Source of the DNA: a virus
Length of the DNA: 22,850 nucleotides
Reading direction: 5' to 3' (one strand)
Virus record (IMG/VR): IMGVR_UViG_3300009160_000182
Location: 1-22,850 of that record
Within the stretch, counting starts at the first letter, position 1. Each line of letters begins with the position of its first letter. This document shows positions 22,185 to 22,850 of this stretch, in pieces. The notes beneath the pieces were generated by a model. It did no database searches. It saw only the letters and a list, made by a program, of their open reading frames with translations, and was not told the origin of the DNA. The position numbers were made by a program, and so were the translations under genes.

Positions 22185-22502
22185 TTACAGGCTCTTGATC
22201 TGGCGCAGGAGGGCCCGCCCCCGACTCGAGAGTGAGCACAGGTAACGGCGCCGCTCCTCGGGGTCCTTTTCGACCTTGAACAGGCGGAGCCCTTCTCGCC
22301 CGGTCCTGTGAACGTCGCTGAGGGCGTTCACAGTCCGAGACACAGACGCATTGGATAGACCCAGGGTCCGTTCAATGTCGTCATAGAGAATGGGCTCCCT
22401 TTGCGCGACTACCAGGAACACCTGGACGTGGTGGAGCGGGAGCGCGGTCGGCTCCAAAACTGAGAAAGCGGCCAGAGCGGCCTCCAATCGATCCAGATCC
22501 AT
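22185..22502 (-). CDS. MarR-like winged-helix transcriptional regulator
   Basis: 105 aa. The middle shows a winged helix: YDDIERTLGLSNASVSRTVN (about 40-59, helix-turn-helix with recognition helix NASVSRTVNAL), then LRLFKVEKDPEERRRYLCSL as the wing and SSRGRALLRQIKSL as the last helix. This is the typical MarR core, slightly shorter than a full MarR protein (about 140 aa). MarR-like early genes occur next to RNA polymerase/int in several T7-like cyanophages. The gap upstream has repeated CACTAG-type sites, suggesting autoregulation. The next gene upstream is a second protein of the same design. Confidence 0.85.
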   Translation of the reverse strand: MDLDRLEAALAAFSVLEPTALPLHHVQVFLVVAQREPILYDDIERTLGLSNASVSRTVNALSDVHRTGREGLRLFKVEKDPEERRRYLCSLSSRGRALLRQIKSL

Positions 22503-22505
22503 GGG

Positions 22506-22535
22506 CTAGTAGGGACACTAGAGTAGACACTAGTG
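22506..22535. promoter_or_regulatory. Candidate operator upstream of the MarR-like gene
   Basis: GACACTAG occurs at 22514-22521 and 22526-22533 (12 bp apart), preceded by CTAGTAG at 22506-22512; the second copy is part of the palindrome CACTAGTG (22528-22535). The cluster sits 4-33 bp before ATG 22502, and the half-site CACTAG also flanks the palindrome in front of the SSB gene. Confidence 0.5.
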
Positions 22536-22602
22536 CACCTCTGTAGCGTGATCCTGGAATGGTCGCGGGACCGATGCAGCCATGCAGCAAAGTGAAAAGG
22601 GC

Positions 22603-22613
22603 CCTTACGGGTG
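22603..22613 (-). promoter_or_regulatory. Candidate phage RNA polymerase promoter upstream of the MarR-like gene
   Basis: Minus-strand CACCCGTAAGG. The 15-mer ACTCGCCACCCGTAA (22619-22605) matches 12 of 15 positions of the Syn5 polymerase promoter as I recall it (ATTGGGCACCCGTAA). It shares ACCCGTAAGG with the site at 20776-20785. Confidence 0.45.
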
Positions 22614-22653
22614 GCGAGTTCGATTGAGAGGATTAGAGTCCTGGTTTCCATGA

Positions 22654-22850
22654 TTAGGCCTGATTTGCAGGGGTGTAGTTACCCCCCCCCCCTCCCAGAA
22701 GCTCTTCAGCTTCTGGTGTCAGGGCCAGGAGGTAGCCGCGGCGGTGCGGGTGCCGGCGGGCCTTGATCAGCTGGAACGGCGCCGGCACCCATTTCCCGGC
22801 CGCCATCCGATCCCGGCCACGCAGGGCCGAGAGGATGCGATTGGTGCTGG
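22654..22850 (-). CDS. Second winged-helix protein, C-terminal part (cut by right window edge)
   Basis: An open frame enters from the right edge and ends with TAA at 22654-22656, giving 65 visible residues. NRILSALRGRDRMAAGKWV, PAPFQLIKARRHPHRRGYLL and ALTPEAEELL align with the recognition helix, wing and last helix of the neighbouring MarR-like protein (SRTVNAL, FKVEKDPEERRRYLCSL, RGRALL), so the two are probably paralogues or at least the same fold. After the fold comes a five-glycine run encoded by an 11-G tract, then NYTPANQA. The start is outside the window. Confidence 0.7.
   Translation of the reverse strand, partial: STNRILSALRGRDRMAAGKWVPAPFQLIKARRHPHRRGYLLALTPEAEELLGGGGGNYTPANQA
22682..22692. 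repeat. Homopolymer of 11 C (11 G in the coding strand)
   Basis: The tract encodes part of the five-glycine run near the end of the edge winged-helix gene. Gain of one G puts TAA directly after the run; loss of one reads into a different tail. Such tracts are prone to polymerase slippage and to sequencing error. Confidence 0.7.

Noticed and set aside
22600-22650. tRNA-like words (TTCGATT, GGATTAGAGTCC) before the MarR-like gene
   Set aside because: No T-arm or acceptor stem pairs on either strand, so no tRNA can be folded.
22696-22715. Perfect 8-bp hairpin CAGAAGCT-CTTC-AGCTTCTG as a terminator
   Set aside because: It lies inside the coding frame of the edge winged-helix gene and is followed on the transcribed strand by a G-run, not by T residues. 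It might promote slippage at the neighbouring G-tract, but that is untested.
1-22850. CRISPR arrays, insertion sequences, photosynthesis or other auxiliary metabolic genes
   Set aside because: No regularly spaced repeats, transposase motifs, or psbA/hli/talC-like proteins were seen in any frame.

Overview
The window is a contiguous piece of a T7-like podovirus genome, about 65% GC by eye, with every convincing gene on the minus strand, so transcription runs from the right edge to the left. The host is most likely a high-GC cyanobacterium (Synechococcus/Cyanobium type). The pointers are a 43-nt copy of the 5' half of a tRNA-Leu(UAA) gene beside the integrase and RNA polymerase genes (an arrangement I recall from cyanophage P-SSP7), two intergenic sites resembling the promoter I recall for the cyanophage Syn5 RNA polymerase, and three HIP1 octamers (GCGATCGC at 3009, 17381 and 19229). 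The host is inferred, not shown.

Right part (22850 to 19717), early/lysogeny region: two winged-helix (MarR-like) regulators, one cut by the window edge; a small unknown protein; a tyrosine integrase; a KilA-N protein; and a putative attP that holds the tRNA-Leu copy. Because att-like sequence lies inside the phage gene order, with integrase on one side and polymerase plus virion genes on the other, the molecule looks like an unintegrated phage genome (or virion DNA) rather than a prophage opened at att.

Middle (19716 to 12162): a single-subunit T7-type RNA polymerase, then a tightly overlapping operon with a ssDNA-binding protein, a 68-aa protein, a one-helix membrane protein, a RuvC-like resolvase, a coiled-coil protein, an NrdR-like zinc-ribbon protein, three unknown proteins and a 5'-3' exonuclease. 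The T7 primase-helicase (gp4) and family A DNA polymerase (gp5), expected between SSB and exonuclease, are absent. Non-homologous proteins stand in their place, which suggests that replication uses the host replisome.

Left part (12135 to 1), virion module in T7 order: a small protein, two gp6.7/gp7.3-like proteins, portal, scaffold, capsid (hairpin upstream, terminator downstream), tail tubular proteins A and B, a gp13-like GNAT-fold protein, a gp14-like internal protein, and a large gp15-like protein that runs in frame into a lysozyme/transglycosylase-like domain at the left edge. Terminase, tail fibre and a canonical lysis cassette are not in the window.

Working model: a temperate T7-like phage that transcribes its late genes with its own, active-site-divergent RNA polymerase, integrates at a leucine tRNA gene, and carries a replication/recombination module unlike that of T7. 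The most notable points are the natural Tyr-to-Phe change at the RNA polymerase ribose-discrimination position (T7 Y639), the missing DNA polymerase and primase-helicase, the attP-like tRNA fragment, and a CACTAG-type operator shared by the regulator and replication operons.
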